From assembly GCF_002917095.1 (NCBI RefSeq), contig NZ_PQGA01000016.1, positions 1 to 64,000 of the forward strand: a stretch of DNA of 64,000 bases, written 5' to 3'. This DNA comes from Paraburkholderia eburnea. GTDB lineage: Bacteria > Pseudomonadota > Gammaproteobacteria > Burkholderiales > Burkholderiaceae. Position numbers and translations under genes: made by a program. The notes below the pieces were generated by a model, which did not search any database, had not been told where the DNA came from, and saw only the letters and a program-made list of their open reading frames with translations. Positions 53,684 to 63,230 of the stretch are shown one piece after another (within the stretch, counting starts at the first letter, position 1; every line of letters starts with the position of its first letter).

Positions 53684-54550
53684 TTACGGCGTCAGTTGCG
53701 CGGCGGGCGCGTCGGCGGCGCTTTCGCTGTTCTGCACGATATGCAGTTCGCGCGTGCGCAGCGGCAGCGCGAAGTGCGCGTCGTTGAGCGTCTGGCGCAC
53801 CTGGCGCGAGAGTTCCCAGCGCATGTCCCAGAACGTGTCGATGTTGGCCCAGACGCGAATATTCAGCACTGCGATGCTATCGTCGAAACGCGTCACCATC
53901 ACTTGCGGCGCAGGCGCGGCCAGCACGCGCGGGTCGGCGGCGGCGAGCGCGCGCAGCGCGTCGATGGCGCGGTTCACATCGTCGCGCACCGAAATCTCCA
54001 CTTCGAGATCGAGGCGGCGGGTGGGATTGCGGCTGTAATTGCGGATCGAGTTGCTCCACAGCGCGCTGTTCGGCACGTATTCGCAGATGCCGTCGGGCTT
54101 GGTGAGGCGCGTGGTGAAGAGATTGACCTCCTCGACCGTGCCCGCGACGTTGGTGCCGCCGTCGATATAGTCGCCTACCTTGAAGGGGCGCAGCAGCAGC
54201 AACATGATGCCCGCGGCGATATTCTGCAGCGTGCCTTGCAGTGCGAGACCGATGGCCAGCCCCGCTGCGCCCAGCACGGCGACGATGCTCGCGGTCTGAA
54301 TGCCGATCTGCGACAGCGCGCCGACGATCGCGATGAGACGCACGCCCCACACCGCGCTGTCGCGCACGATGGGACGCAGCGTGGCGTCGATGCTGCCCTG
54401 GCGCGAGAGCCAGTTGCCCACGCGCCGCGCGATCCACCAGCCGATCCAGAGAATCGCCACCGCCGCGCACAGGCGCAGCGCGAAGGCGGTGAGCGCGTCC
54501 CACAGGAAACTCCAGTTGGACGGGTGGATGTGCGCGAATAACGATTGCAT
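53684..54550 (-). CDS. small-conductance mechanosensitive channel (MscS family)
   Basis: 288 residues, same size as E. coli MscS. Two N-terminal helices, then the pore helix GAAGLAIGLALQGTLQNIAAG near 95-115 with alternating Gly/Ala, the beta domain (RPFKVGDYI, VEEVNLFTT, VPNSALWSNSIRNYS) and a C-terminal alpha/beta domain. It opens on membrane stretch to release solutes in hypo-osmotic shock. Confidence 0.95.
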   Translation of the reverse strand: MQSLFAHIHPSNWSFLWDALTAFALRLCAAVAILWIGWWIARRVGNWLSRQGSIDATLRPIVRDSAVWGVRLIAIVGALSQIGIQTASIVAVLGAAGLAIGLALQGTLQNIAAGIMLLLLRPFKVGDYIDGGTNVAGTVEEVNLFTTRLTKPDGICEYVPNSALWSNSIRNYSRNPTRRLDLEVEISVRDDVNRAIDALRALAAADPRVLAAPAPQVMVTRFDDSIAVLNIRVWANIDTFWDMRWELSRQVRQTLNDAHFALPLRTRELHIVQNSESAADAPAAQLTP

Positions 54551-54641
54551 GGGGCGATGATCCTCAAGGTAAGCGGGCGGGCCGGTGTGGACGCGACTCG
54601 CGTGGAGGACCTATTTTAAGGGCACGTGCACCCGTGTAGCT

Positions 54642-55193
54642 TCAATCGCTCGGCACGCTTTGCGCCCCTTCGCCCAGCGCACGCTGCATGAGCGCCGTAT
54701 CGCGCCAGGCGCCATGCTTGAAGCCCACCGATCGCAGCGTTCCCACGGACTCGAAGCCAAGACTGGCGTGCAGCGCGAGCGAGCCGCCCTTGGGATCCGC
54801 GACGACGGCGATCATCTGCCGCCACGGCCCGGCTTCGCAACGCTCGATCAGCGCGGCGAGCAGCGTGCGGCCCAGACCGCGTCCGCGAAAGTTCTCGTCG
54901 ATATAGATCGAATCTTCGACCGTGTAGCGATACGCCGGGCGTGGGCGATAGGGTGTGGCGTAGCAGTAGCCGGCGACGCGGCCGTCGATCTCGGCGACGA
55001 TCCACGGCAGGCCGTGTTCGCGCACGGCGGCGTGACGGCGCAGCATCTCGTCGAGCGACGGCGGCGTTTCTTCGAATGAAGCGGCGCCGTGCTGCACGTG
55101 ATGGGCGTAGATCGCGGCGATGGCGGGGAAGTCGGCGGGCGTGGCGTCGCGCAGCAGCGGCGCGGCGGTGTGCGGTGCGTTCATGATCGGCAT
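54642..55193 (-). CDS. GNAT N-acetyltransferase (phosphinothricin-type)
   Basis: 183 residues from ATG 55193; ATG 55184 (MNAPHT) is equally possible. The acetyl-CoA loop RGRGLGRTLL is near 110 and the family's IYAHHVQHGAASFEETPPS, GYCYATPYRPRPAYRYTVEDSIY and FKHGAWRDTALMQ blocks are present. Such enzymes acetylate phosphinothricin, methionine sulfoximine or similar amines. Confidence 0.9.
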   Translation of the reverse strand: MPIMNAPHTAAPLLRDATPADFPAIAAIYAHHVQHGAASFEETPPSLDEMLRRHAAVREHGLPWIVAEIDGRVAGYCYATPYRPRPAYRYTVEDSIYIDENFRGRGLGRTLLAALIERCEAGPWRQMIAVVADPKGGSLALHASLGFESVGTLRSVGFKHGAWRDTALMQRALGEGAQSVPSD

Positions 55194-55295
55194 GCGTGGT
55201 TTGGTGTGCCGCGCGAGCAGCGCGGCGCTCGCATCCACTATGCCCTGCGCGCGCACCGAAATGAAGCGCGTCAAAAATCCGCCATCGTGACGGAC

Positions 55296-56198
55296 TCAAC
55301 TCGCCCGCGCCGGGGCCGGCGTGGCGCGTCCGAAGCGCCGCGCGCCCGCCACGCAGCCAATCACAATCGCCGTCACGGCGATCATCGCGGGCGGCACGGC
55401 TTCGTGAAGCAGCAGTGCGGCGAGCACGAAACCGAAGAACGGTTGCAGCAACTGCAACTGGCCGACGCCCGCGATGCCGCCGAGCGCGAGCCCGCGATAC
55501 CAGAACACGAAGCCGATCAACATGCTGAAGAGCGACACGTAGGCGAGTCCCCACCACGACGCCGCGCCGACGTTCGCGAACGAGGCCGGCATGAACCACC
55601 ACGCGAGCGGCACCATCACGGGCAGCGAAATCACCAGCGCCCAGCAGATCACCTGCCAGCCGCCGAGCCGCCTCGAGAGCCGTGCGCCCTCCGCGTAGCC
55701 CAGCCCGCAGACGACGATGGCGGCGAGCATCAGCGCGTCGCCGATGGGCGAGGCATCGGCGCCGTGACGCAGCGCGAAGGCGACCACGGCGGCGCTGCCG
55801 AGCGCCGAGAACAGCCAGAACACCGGCTGCGGACGCTCGCCGCCGCGCAGCACGCCGAACAGCGCCGTCGAAAGCGGCAACAGGCCGACGAACACGATCG
55901 CATGCGCCGAACTCACATGCTGCAAAGCCAGCGCCGTGAGGAGCGGAAAGCCCACCACCACGCCCAGCGCCACGATCACGAGCGGCCAGACTTCGCGCCG
56001 TTCGGGCTGCGCGGCGCGAAACAGCATGAGCAGCAGCGCGCCGAGCGCACCGGCGAGCGTGGCGCGCGCGCCGGTCAAAAAGAGCGGATCGAGGCCGAGC
56101 ACGGCCAGACGCGTGGCGGGCAGCGAGCCGCTGAAGATCAGCACGCCTGCGAGGCCGCAGAGCCAGCCGTCGGTGGTGGAATCGAGGGGTTTGCGCAT
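55296..56198 (-). CDS. EamA/DMT-family exporter
   Basis: 300 residues from the ATG at 56198 (MRKPLDSTTDG); an upstream start at 56267 is less likely. Ten helices, two EamA repeats (AGVLIFSGSLPATRLAVLGLDP; GGIAGVGQLQLLQPFFGFVLAALLL). Divergent from the MocR regulator at 56328, a common regulator/exporter pair. Substrate unknown. Confidence 0.88.
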   Translation of the reverse strand: MRKPLDSTTDGWLCGLAGVLIFSGSLPATRLAVLGLDPLFLTGARATLAGALGALLLMLFRAAQPERREVWPLVIVALGVVVGFPLLTALALQHVSSAHAIVFVGLLPLSTALFGVLRGGERPQPVFWLFSALGSAAVVAFALRHGADASPIGDALMLAAIVVCGLGYAEGARLSRRLGGWQVICWALVISLPVMVPLAWWFMPASFANVGAASWWGLAYVSLFSMLIGFVFWYRGLALGGIAGVGQLQLLQPFFGFVLAALLLHEAVPPAMIAVTAIVIGCVAGARRFGRATPAPARAS

Positions 56199-56284
56199 GA
56201 AGGGAACGTTCAGGAAGCACGAAGGATGGCCTAAGCCGATCGGCCGATCATGCGCGTGCGGGGACAAACCGGTAAGCTAAGCAT

Positions 56285-56326
56285 CAGTACAATTTCGACA
56301 AACTGTATTGAATACGGAGCAGTACA
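56285..56326. promoter_or_regulatory. candidate MocR operator (direct repeats)
   Basis: CAGTACA occurs at 56285-56291 and again at 56320-56326, with ACTGTATTG between them, just upstream of the MocR start. MocR proteins often bind spaced direct repeats between themselves and their target gene. Confidence 0.4.
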
Positions 56327-56327
56327 G

Positions 56328-57803
56328 ATGGAAGACACGCACCAGACAGCGGGCGGGGCAGCGGGGAGGATCGTGCCTGCGCTTACCCGCGTCGAGCAGG
56401 TGATGCAGGCCGTGCGCGAGCGCATCGCGGCACGCGCGCTTGCGGCGGGTGCGCGTGTGCCGTCGATCCGCGCGATGAGCGAGCAGATGGGCGTATCCAA
56501 GTCCACCGTGGTCGAGGCCTACGAGCGCCTGGTGGCCGAAGGGGCGCTCGCGGCGCGGCGTGGTTCCGGTTTCTTCGTTGCGGGTCAAGGGGCCGCGCTC
56601 GCGCGCGGGAAGATCGGCATGGTGGGCATGTCCGGCATGTCCACCATGCCAGGCCCGAAAATCGACCGCGCAATCGATCCGCTCTGGCTCACGCGCCAGT
56701 CGCTCGAAACCGACGCGCGCGCGCTGCGTCCGGGCTGCGGCTGGCTGCCCGCCGCGTGGCTGCCGCAGGAGGCAGTGCGGCGGGCGCTGCGCGCCATCGC
56801 TCGCGATCCGCGCGCCCAGCTCACCGATTACGCCACGCCGCTCGGCTTGCCCGCGCTGCGCCAGCAGCTTGCCTGGCGGCTCGGGCAGCACGGTATCGAG
56901 GCCGCGCCCGAACAGATCGTCCTCACCGATGGCGGCAGCCAGGCGCTCGATATCCTGTGCCGCTTCCTGCTCGAACCGGGCGACACCGTGGTCGTCGACG
57001 ATCCGTGCTATTTCAACTTCCAGGCGCTGCTAGGCGTGCATCGCGTGCAGGTCGTGAGCGTGCCCTACACGCCCACGGGGCCCGATCTCGCGGCGTTCGA
57101 GCGTGTGCTCGCGACGCATCGGCCGCGCCTCTACGTGACCAACTCGGCGATCCACAACCCGACTGGCGCGACGCTCGCGCCCGCGATCGCGCACCGGCTG
57201 CTCAAGCTCGCCGAAGAGCACGACCTCCTGATCGTCGAGGACGATATCTTCGCCGACTTCGAGACCGATCCCGCGCCGCGCCTCGCGGCCTTCGACGGTC
57301 TCGCGCGCGTGGTGACGATCGGCAGTTTCTCGAAGACCATGACGGCGGCCGCGCGTTGCGGCTATATCGCGGCGCGCGCGGACTGGATCGAACCGCTCGT
57401 CGATCTCAAGCTCGCGGTGTCGTTCGGCAACGGGGAACTGGCCGCCGATCTGGTGCAGCGTCTGCTGGTGGACGGCACGTATCGGCGCTATCTGGATGGT
57501 CTGCGCGCGCAGCTCGCGGATGCCATGGGCGAGACCTTGCGCCGTCTCGCGTCGGCGGGCCTCACGGCCTGGACGCGGCCGCAGGCGGGCATGTTGTTGT
57601 GGGCGCAACTACCTGGCGGCCTAGACGCCGCGCAGGTCGCGCGCGAGGCGCTGGCGCACGGCGTGGTCCTCGCGCCCGGCAACGTCTTCAGCGTGACGCG
57701 CAACGCGGCGAGTTTTCTGCGCTTCAATGTTTCGCAGTGCAACCGGCCGAAGGTCTACGAGACCTTGCAGCGCGCGATGGAGCGCGCGGCGACGCCTGCC
57801 TGA
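56328..57803 (+). CDS. MocR-type GntR regulator with aminotransferase domain
   Basis: 491 residues from the ATG at 56328. GntR winged HTH at about 15-85 (RVEQVMQAVRERIAARAL, MGVSKSTVVEAYERLVAEG), then a class I aminotransferase-like domain from about 120 with the PLP Lys in GSFSKTMTAAARCGYIAA near 330 and Asp in VEDDIFADF. MocR proteins sense PLP or amino acids and act as regulators, not transaminases. It probably controls the divergent EamA exporter. Confidence 0.92.
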   Translation: MEDTHQTAGGAAGRIVPALTRVEQVMQAVRERIAARALAAGARVPSIRAMSEQMGVSKSTVVEAYERLVAEGALAARRGSGFFVAGQGAALARGKIGMVGMSGMSTMPGPKIDRAIDPLWLTRQSLETDARALRPGCGWLPAAWLPQEAVRRALRAIARDPRAQLTDYATPLGLPALRQQLAWRLGQHGIEAAPEQIVLTDGGSQALDILCRFLLEPGDTVVVDDPCYFNFQALLGVHRVQVVSVPYTPTGPDLAAFERVLATHRPRLYVTNSAIHNPTGATLAPAIAHRLLKLAEEHDLLIVEDDIFADFETDPAPRLAAFDGLARVVTIGSFSKTMTAAARCGYIAARADWIEPLVDLKLAVSFGNGELAADLVQRLLVDGTYRRYLDGLRAQLADAMGETLRRLASAGLTAWTRPQAGMLLWAQLPGGLDAAQVAREALAHGVVLAPGNVFSVTRNAASFLRFNVSQCNRPKVYETLQRAMERAATPA

Positions 57804-57816
57804 GCGATATCCCGGG

Positions 57817-59346
57817 TCAATGATGCGTGCGCAACGGCGCATTGCGCATGAGCCACGAGAGCACGAAGGCCAGCACCACCACGCACGCCGCCGACAGATA
57901 AACGGTGTGCAGCGCACCCGCGAACGCGTCGAGATACTGCGCGTGCAGCGCGGGCGGCAGATGGCGGATCACGTCGGGCGTGAGCGGTTGGGGCAATGCC
58001 ACATCGGCGCTGATCAGCGCGGCCAGACGCGTATGCAGACCGTGCGAGAACACCGCGCCGAACGCCGCCACGCCCACTGACCCGCCAATCGAGCGAAACA
58101 GCGTCGCGCCCGACGTCGCCACGCCCATGTGGCGGAATTCCACCGTATTCTGCACGGCGAGGATCAGCACCTGCATGACCATGCCGAGTCCGCAGCCGAG
58201 CAGCCCCATGTACAGATACATCTGCGTGATCGGCGTGGCGATCTCAAGCCGCGCGAGCAGCATCATCGCCACGGCCACGCAGCCCGTGCCAAGGATCGGA
58301 AACATCCGGTACTTGCCGATCTTGCTGATGATGCGGCCCGCTACCATCGACATGACCAGCACGCCGCCCATCATCGGCAACATTTGCATGCCGGCCTGCG
58401 AAGGCGTCGAACCCTTCACGACCTGTAGATAGAGCGGCAGGAACGTCACCGAGCCGAACAGCGACACGCCCACGATGAAGCCGATCAGGCTCGACAGCAC
58501 GAAGGTGCGTTCGCGAAACAGCGCCAGCGGCATGATGGGTTCGACCGCGTGCTTTTCTTCGTGGATAAAGCCCGCGACGGCCACCAAGCCCATCAGCAAG
58601 GTGAGCCAGAGTTGCGGCGAATTCCACGGCAGCAGCGAGCCGCCCTCGCTCGTGAACAGGATCAGGCAGGTGAGCGCGGCGGCGAGCCAGCCCGCGCCCA
58701 TGTAGTCGATCACGTGCTTTACGTGCTGGACGCGCGGCTTGAAGACCGCGCCGATCACCACCAGCGCGAGCGCGCCCAGCGGCAGGTTGATGTAGAAAAT
58801 CCAGCGCCACGACAGATGCTCGACGAGAAAGCCGCCGAGCAGCGGCCCGACCACGGTGGCGACTCCGAACACGCCGCCGAACATGCCTTGATACTTGCCG
58901 CGCTGCGCGGGCGGAATGACGTCGCCGACGGCGGCCATCGTCACGACCATCAGGCCGCCGCCGCCGATGCCTTGCAGGGCGCGCAGCGCGATCAACTGCG
59001 GCATGTTCTGCGCAATGCCGCAGAGCGCCGATCCAGCCAGAAAGATCACGATGGCCGTTTGCAGCACGATCTTGCGGCCGAACAGGTCGCCGAACTTGCC
59101 GTACAGCGGCACGACGATAGTGGAAGTGAGCAGGTAAGCGGTCACGACCCACGAGAGCCGGTCGAGGCCGCCCAGTTCGCCGACGATGGTGGGCAGCGCG
59201 GTCGACACGATGGTCTGGTCGAGCGCGGCCAGCAGCATGACGAGCAGCAGCGCGGGAAACAGCAGGCGCAGCGGCGGATGAGCCGCTGTCGCTAGGTCGG
59301 GTGCTGCGCCGACGGTTTGCGTGACAGGTTGTATTTCGGTTTGCAT
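57817..59346 (-). CDS. MFS multidrug efflux pump, DHA2 family (EmrB/QacA-like)
   Basis: 509 residues from the ATG at 59346 (CTGGAGAC site). Fourteen helices. LLAALDQTIVSTALPTIVGEL in TM1, YGKFGDLFGRKIVL loop, and ALQGIGGGGLMVVTMAAVGDVIPPAQRGKYQG are DHA2 hallmarks. A drug/proton antiporter. Divergent from the TetR gene at 59464, most likely its repressor. Confidence 0.93.
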   Translation of the reverse strand: MQTEIQPVTQTVGAAPDLATAAHPPLRLLFPALLLVMLLAALDQTIVSTALPTIVGELGGLDRLSWVVTAYLLTSTIVVPLYGKFGDLFGRKIVLQTAIVIFLAGSALCGIAQNMPQLIALRALQGIGGGGLMVVTMAAVGDVIPPAQRGKYQGMFGGVFGVATVVGPLLGGFLVEHLSWRWIFYINLPLGALALVVIGAVFKPRVQHVKHVIDYMGAGWLAAALTCLILFTSEGGSLLPWNSPQLWLTLLMGLVAVAGFIHEEKHAVEPIMPLALFRERTFVLSSLIGFIVGVSLFGSVTFLPLYLQVVKGSTPSQAGMQMLPMMGGVLVMSMVAGRIISKIGKYRMFPILGTGCVAVAMMLLARLEIATPITQMYLYMGLLGCGLGMVMQVLILAVQNTVEFRHMGVATSGATLFRSIGGSVGVAAFGAVFSHGLHTRLAALISADVALPQPLTPDVIRHLPPALHAQYLDAFAGALHTVYLSAACVVVLAFVLSWLMRNAPLRTHH

Positions 59347-59395
59347 CGGGGAGTCTCCAGCCTTACGAGTCCTTGACGGCATCTGGAATCTTGAA

Positions 59396-59428
59396 ATTAA
59401 TTAACGCGACGATTAATATTAGAATAAT
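59396..59428. promoter_or_regulatory. AT-rich control region between DHA2 pump and TetR genes
   Basis: A short AT-rich patch in GC-rich DNA, with TTAATTAA (59397-59404) and ATTAATATT (59412-59420) flanking CGCGACG. It is the probable overlapping promoter/operator for the divergent pair. Confidence 0.4.
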
Positions 59429-59463
59429 TCCTGTTGCCGGTCAAAGTCAGAAGACGTAACCAG

Positions 59464-60144
59464 ATGAAAGAGTCGAACCCATCCACACCGAGCCGCCCGG
59501 GCAAACCCGCCGTGCGCCGTCCCGGCCGCCCGAGCGGCGGCGGAGGCGGGGCCGAGCAGCGCGAGCGCCTGATTGCGGCCGCACTCACCCTGTTCGCGCG
59601 CCAGGGCATTCTCGACACCACGCTCGCCGCGATTGCGCGCGAGGCGGGCGTCACGTCCGCGATGGTTCACTATTACTTCAAGACGCGCGACCACTTGATC
59701 GACGTTCTGATCGACGAGCGGTTTCTGCCGCAGCGCGCGGCGTTCGGCGGCTGCTTCGAGGCGCATCCCGACGATCCCGTCGCCGCGCTCACGGCGCTCA
59801 CACGCCGTTTCGTCGAGGTAGGGCAGGCCAATCCGTGGTTCGCGCCGCTGTGGGTGCGCGAGGTCATCAGCGAGGGCGGCCTGTTGCGCCAGCGTATGCA
59901 CGAGCGCTTCGGCCAGGCGCAGCAGCATCGGGTGCACGCCGCCATCGTGCGCTGGCAGCGCGAAGGCAAGCTGAATCCGGCGCTGGAGCCGTCGCTGCTG
60001 TTCCAGTCGCTGCTCGGCCTCACGCTGCTGCCGCTCGCCACGGCGCCGGTCTGGCGCAAGGACGTCGTGCCTCGCAACGTCGGGGCGGAGGAAATCGCCC
60101 GCCATGCCGTCGCGCTCATCACGCAAGGCATACGGCCTGCTTGA
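59464..60144 (+). CDS. TetR-family repressor
   Basis: 226 residues from the ATG at 59464 (MKESNPS). A Pro/Arg/Gly-rich lead precedes the TetR HTH at about 32-80 (RERLIAAALTLFARQG, TLAAIAREAGVTSAMVHYYFKTRDHL), then a C-terminal ligand domain. Divergent from the DHA2 pump, which it likely represses until a toxic ligand binds. Confidence 0.92.
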   Translation: MKESNPSTPSRPGKPAVRRPGRPSGGGGGAEQRERLIAAALTLFARQGILDTTLAAIAREAGVTSAMVHYYFKTRDHLIDVLIDERFLPQRAAFGGCFEAHPDDPVAALTALTRRFVEVGQANPWFAPLWVREVISEGGLLRQRMHERFGQAQQHRVHAAIVRWQREGKLNPALEPSLLFQSLLGLTLLPLATAPVWRKDVVPRNVGAEEIARHAVALITQGIRPA

Positions 60145-60264
60145 GGGAGGGCGGCGCGCGCGTGGCATGGTACGCTGCGCGTCGCAAACCGTGGCCGCCG
60201 CGTACGGCAGTCCTTCGCCGAGGTCCGTCTGTCTCCGAATCCGAAAAAATCCGCTTCCGCCCCC

Positions 60265-61761
60265 GTGATCGTCTGGTTTCGCGACGATCTGCGTCTCGCC
60301 GACCAACCCGCGCTCGCGCGCGCCGCCGCGACGGGCCAGCCCCTCATCTGCCTCTATATCCACGATCCGCAGGCGGCCGGCGAGCGCCCGCCCGGCGCCG
60401 CCATGCGCTGGTGGCTGCACGTCACGCTCAAGGCGCTCGATGCGTCGCTGCGCGAGCACGGCGGGCGTCTTTTGATCGTGGAAGGCGCACAGGACGAGGT
60501 GCTCGACGCCTGCATCGCGGCGAGCGGCGCGAGCGGCGTGTTCTGGAACCGTCGCTACGGCGGCAAGGCGCGTGAGGCCGATGCGGCGCTCAAGTCGCGT
60601 CTGCGCGATGACGGCCTGACGGTCGAAAGCTTCAGCGGCGCGCTGCTTTACGAGCCGTGGACTGTGCTCAACCAGTCAGGCGAGCCGTTCCAGGTCTATA
60701 CGGCGTTCTGGCGAGCCTGCCGTCGCGCGGGCGACCCGCCGCCGCCCGAACCCGCGCCGGAACGGATGATTTTTCAACGGCTACCGGCAGGACTTACCCA
60801 ACTCGCATCGAAGCTCGACGCTCTGGGCTTCGAGCCGAAAAAGCCCGATTGGGCGGCCGGTATGCGCGACGCGTGGCCGGCGGGCGAAGAGGCGGCGCTG
60901 GAGCGTTTGCGCGCGTTTCTTCACAGCGACCTCGAAGCCTACGCGGACGAACGCGATGACCCGAGCGGCGCGGCCACCAGTCGCCTTTCGCCGTATCTGG
61001 CCGTGGGTGCGCTGTCGCCGCGCCAGGCCTTCGCGGCGCTGAAGGCGGCGCAGCATGGCAGGCACGGCCAGTCGGCCACGCGCGGCGAAACCAGCGCGGA
61101 AAAATTCCTTGGCGAGCTGGGCTGGCGGGAATTCTGCTACTACCAGCGTTTTCACTGGCCCGACCTCGCCGAACGCAACTTGCGCGCGGCTTTCGACGCC
61201 ATGCCGTGGCGTCGCGACGCGAAGGCGCTGCGCGCGTGGCAGCGCGGCCAGACGGGCTATCCGCTCGTCGATGCCGGGATGCGCGAGTTGTGGCACACGG
61301 GCTGGATGCATAATCGCGTGCGCATGGTGGTTGCCTCGTTCGTCGCCAAGCATCTGCTGCTGGACTGGCGCGAGGGCGAAGCCTGGTTCTGGGACACGCT
61401 CGTGGACGCCGATGGCGCCAGCAATCCGGCCAACTGGCAGTGGGTGGCGGGCTCGGGCCTGGATGCGGCGCCGTATTTCCGCATCTTCAATCCCGTCTTG
61501 CAGGGGCAGAAGTTCGATCCGCGCGGCCTCTATGTGCGGCAATGGGTGCCGGAAATCGCAGGTTTGCCTGACAAGTTTGTCCATCAGCCATGGAAGGCCA
61601 GCGAGGCGCAGCTGGCGCAAGCCGGCGTGCGGCTCGGCACCGACTATCCGCTGCCGCTGGTCGAACACGATAGGGCGCGCCAGCGGGCGCTCGAAGCATT
61701 CGCGAAAACCGGCAAGGGAAAAAGCCAGCCTGTCGATGACGAGCGCAAGGCGAAGCAATAA
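60265..61761 (+). CDS. phrB: deoxyribodipyrimidine photolyase
   Basis: 498 residues from GTG 60265; no ATG lies just upstream in frame. Residues 1-130 form the antenna domain (VIVWFRDDLRLADQPAL), 200-490 the FAD domain with GETSAEKFLGELGWREFCYYQ, MHNRVRMVVASF and NPANWQWVAGSGLDAAPYFRIFNP, the class I CPD photolyase signature. It repairs cyclobutane dimers with blue light. A Lys/Arg-rich tail follows the conserved end. Confidence 0.94.
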   Translation: MIVWFRDDLRLADQPALARAAATGQPLICLYIHDPQAAGERPPGAAMRWWLHVTLKALDASLREHGGRLLIVEGAQDEVLDACIAASGASGVFWNRRYGGKAREADAALKSRLRDDGLTVESFSGALLYEPWTVLNQSGEPFQVYTAFWRACRRAGDPPPPEPAPERMIFQRLPAGLTQLASKLDALGFEPKKPDWAAGMRDAWPAGEEAALERLRAFLHSDLEAYADERDDPSGAATSRLSPYLAVGALSPRQAFAALKAAQHGRHGQSATRGETSAEKFLGELGWREFCYYQRFHWPDLAERNLRAAFDAMPWRRDAKALRAWQRGQTGYPLVDAGMRELWHTGWMHNRVRMVVASFVAKHLLLDWREGEAWFWDTLVDADGASNPANWQWVAGSGLDAAPYFRIFNPVLQGQKFDPRGLYVRQWVPEIAGLPDKFVHQPWKASEAQLAQAGVRLGTDYPLPLVEHDRARQRALEAFAKTGKGKSQPVDDERKAKQ

Positions 61762-61990
61762 ATCGGCAAAAAGGGCAGCGCCGCGCGGGTGTTGTCGGCG
61801 TGAGGTTGGCGGCGATTATCGTGCAGCGGTGCTGAACGCAGGGCATCAATATTGCTCTAATGGAGCGCCCGGACACGCGCAGTCGTACTGTCGAATGCGC
61901 GCTCCCGGGACGGGTTGCCAGATGCGAACCGCGCCGCCTGCCGGGCCGCGCGGCAAGCCAAACAGACAGAACGGCATTCAAGCAAACACA

Positions 61991-62401
61991 ATGAACGCAG
62001 TACACAAGCTCGACCAGGCGACCATCGTGCTGGTCGAAGACGACCCGCAGAGCCGGGATTCCCTCGCCTCGCTGCTGGAGGCGGAAGGGGCCCGGGTCGT
62101 TGCGGTGGAGGACGCCGAAACGGGCGTCGAAGCGGCCCTCAGCCTGCTCCCCGATGCAGTGGTATGCGATCTCGATCTGCCCGCGATGGACGGTTTTTAC
62201 CTGATCCAGCGCCTGCGCGATCACGAGATTCGCGGCGATCACACACCGGCTGTCGCGGTGGCGCTTACCGGCCACACCGACGAAAGCTGGCGCTTGCGCA
62301 GCATCGGCGAGGGCTTCCAGCACTTCATGACCAAGCCGGCCCAGCCGGAGGCGCTGGTTGCGTTGCTCAGCGACGCGATCGACGCGCGCCAGTCGTCTTG
62401 A
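61991..62401 (+). CDS. orphan single-domain response regulator
   Basis: 136 residues from the ATG at 61991, only a receiver domain. Acidic residues in VEDDPQ, phospho-acceptor Asp60 in VVCDLDLP, Thr in ALTGHTD and Lys in MTKPAQ are present. No output domain, kinase or chemotaxis gene lies nearby; it may take part in a phosphorelay with partners elsewhere. Confidence 0.88.
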   Translation: MNAVHKLDQATIVLVEDDPQSRDSLASLLEAEGARVVAVEDAETGVEAALSLLPDAVVCDLDLPAMDGFYLIQRLRDHEIRGDHTPAVAVALTGHTDESWRLRSIGEGFQHFMTKPAQPEALVALLSDAIDARQSS

Positions 62402-62546
62402 TGGTCCTGATGGTCTGACGAAACGCGGTGGCGTGGGAGGCTGCTCACAGCCGCCGTGCGCCATTCACACGCGGCTTCTCCGCCGCGCGGAGCACGCGCA
62501 ACCGTCCCGGGCTGATTCAGCCCTCAAATCCAGCGATGGAAAGCGT

Positions 62547-63152
62547 TCAGGAGTGCGCAGCGGCTTTCGCGCCTTCGGCGCTTGCCTGCTCGCTGGCCTG
62601 GCATTGCGCGCAGACACCTTTGAGTTCGATGCCGTCGCCCGAGAGGCGATAGCCCGCCGCCTCGATCTGCGCGACCAGCGCCTGGCGCAGCTTGGGCTCG
62701 TGCAGTTCGGTGACGTTGCCGCATTGCTGGCAGACCACCAGAATGCCGTGCTGGCATTGCGTGAGATCGTGGCAGACCGCGAATGCGTTGATCGATTCGA
62801 TGCGGTGAATCAGTCCCGCCGACAGCAGGAAGTCCAGTGCGCGATAGACAGTCGGCGGCGCCGATCCGGGATGGATCTGGCGCATTTCGTCGAGCAGGGA
62901 ATAGGCCTTGGTCGCGCGGCCCGATGCGAGCAGCAGTTCGAGCACCTTGCGGCGGATCGGCGTGAGCTTTTCGCCGCGCTCGCGGCAGTAGGCCTCGGCC
63001 ATCGCGAGCGCGCTTTCGACCGATGCGCCGCCCGCTGCGTGACTGTGACCGTGCGCGTGATCGTGGTCGTGTGCCGCTGGGTTGGCCACTGCCTGCGCCG
63101 ATTCATGCGCATGCAGGGCCGCGGTGTCCGGGGACGGTTTTGCTGTCTTCAT
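62547..63152 (-). CDS. zur: Fur-family regulator, Zur-like, with His-rich N-terminus
   Basis: 201 residues, longer than most Fur proteins because of an N-terminal segment rich in His and Asp (AAHDHDHAHGHSHAAGG near 27-43). The Fur domain follows: HTH at about 60-110 (KLTPIRRKVLELLLASG, APPTVYRALDFL), then CHDLTQCQHG and the structural zinc Cys pairs CQQC and CAQC. The layout favours a zinc sensor (Zur) over an iron sensor. No zinc transporter genes are next to it in the window. Confidence 0.87.
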   Translation of the reverse strand: MKTAKPSPDTAALHAHESAQAVANPAAHDHDHAHGHSHAAGGASVESALAMAEAYCRERGEKLTPIRRKVLELLLASGRATKAYSLLDEMRQIHPGSAPPTVYRALDFLLSAGLIHRIESINAFAVCHDLTQCQHGILVVCQQCGNVTELHEPKLRQALVAQIEAAGYRLSGDGIELKGVCAQCQASEQASAEGAKAAAHS

Positions 63153-63230
63153 CCTGCGATTATACGGGCCGCGCCGCGCGCGTGCCCGGCGCTCGCGGAC
63201 GCCCGCAACGGGTGCGCAAGCGGTTGCGGA

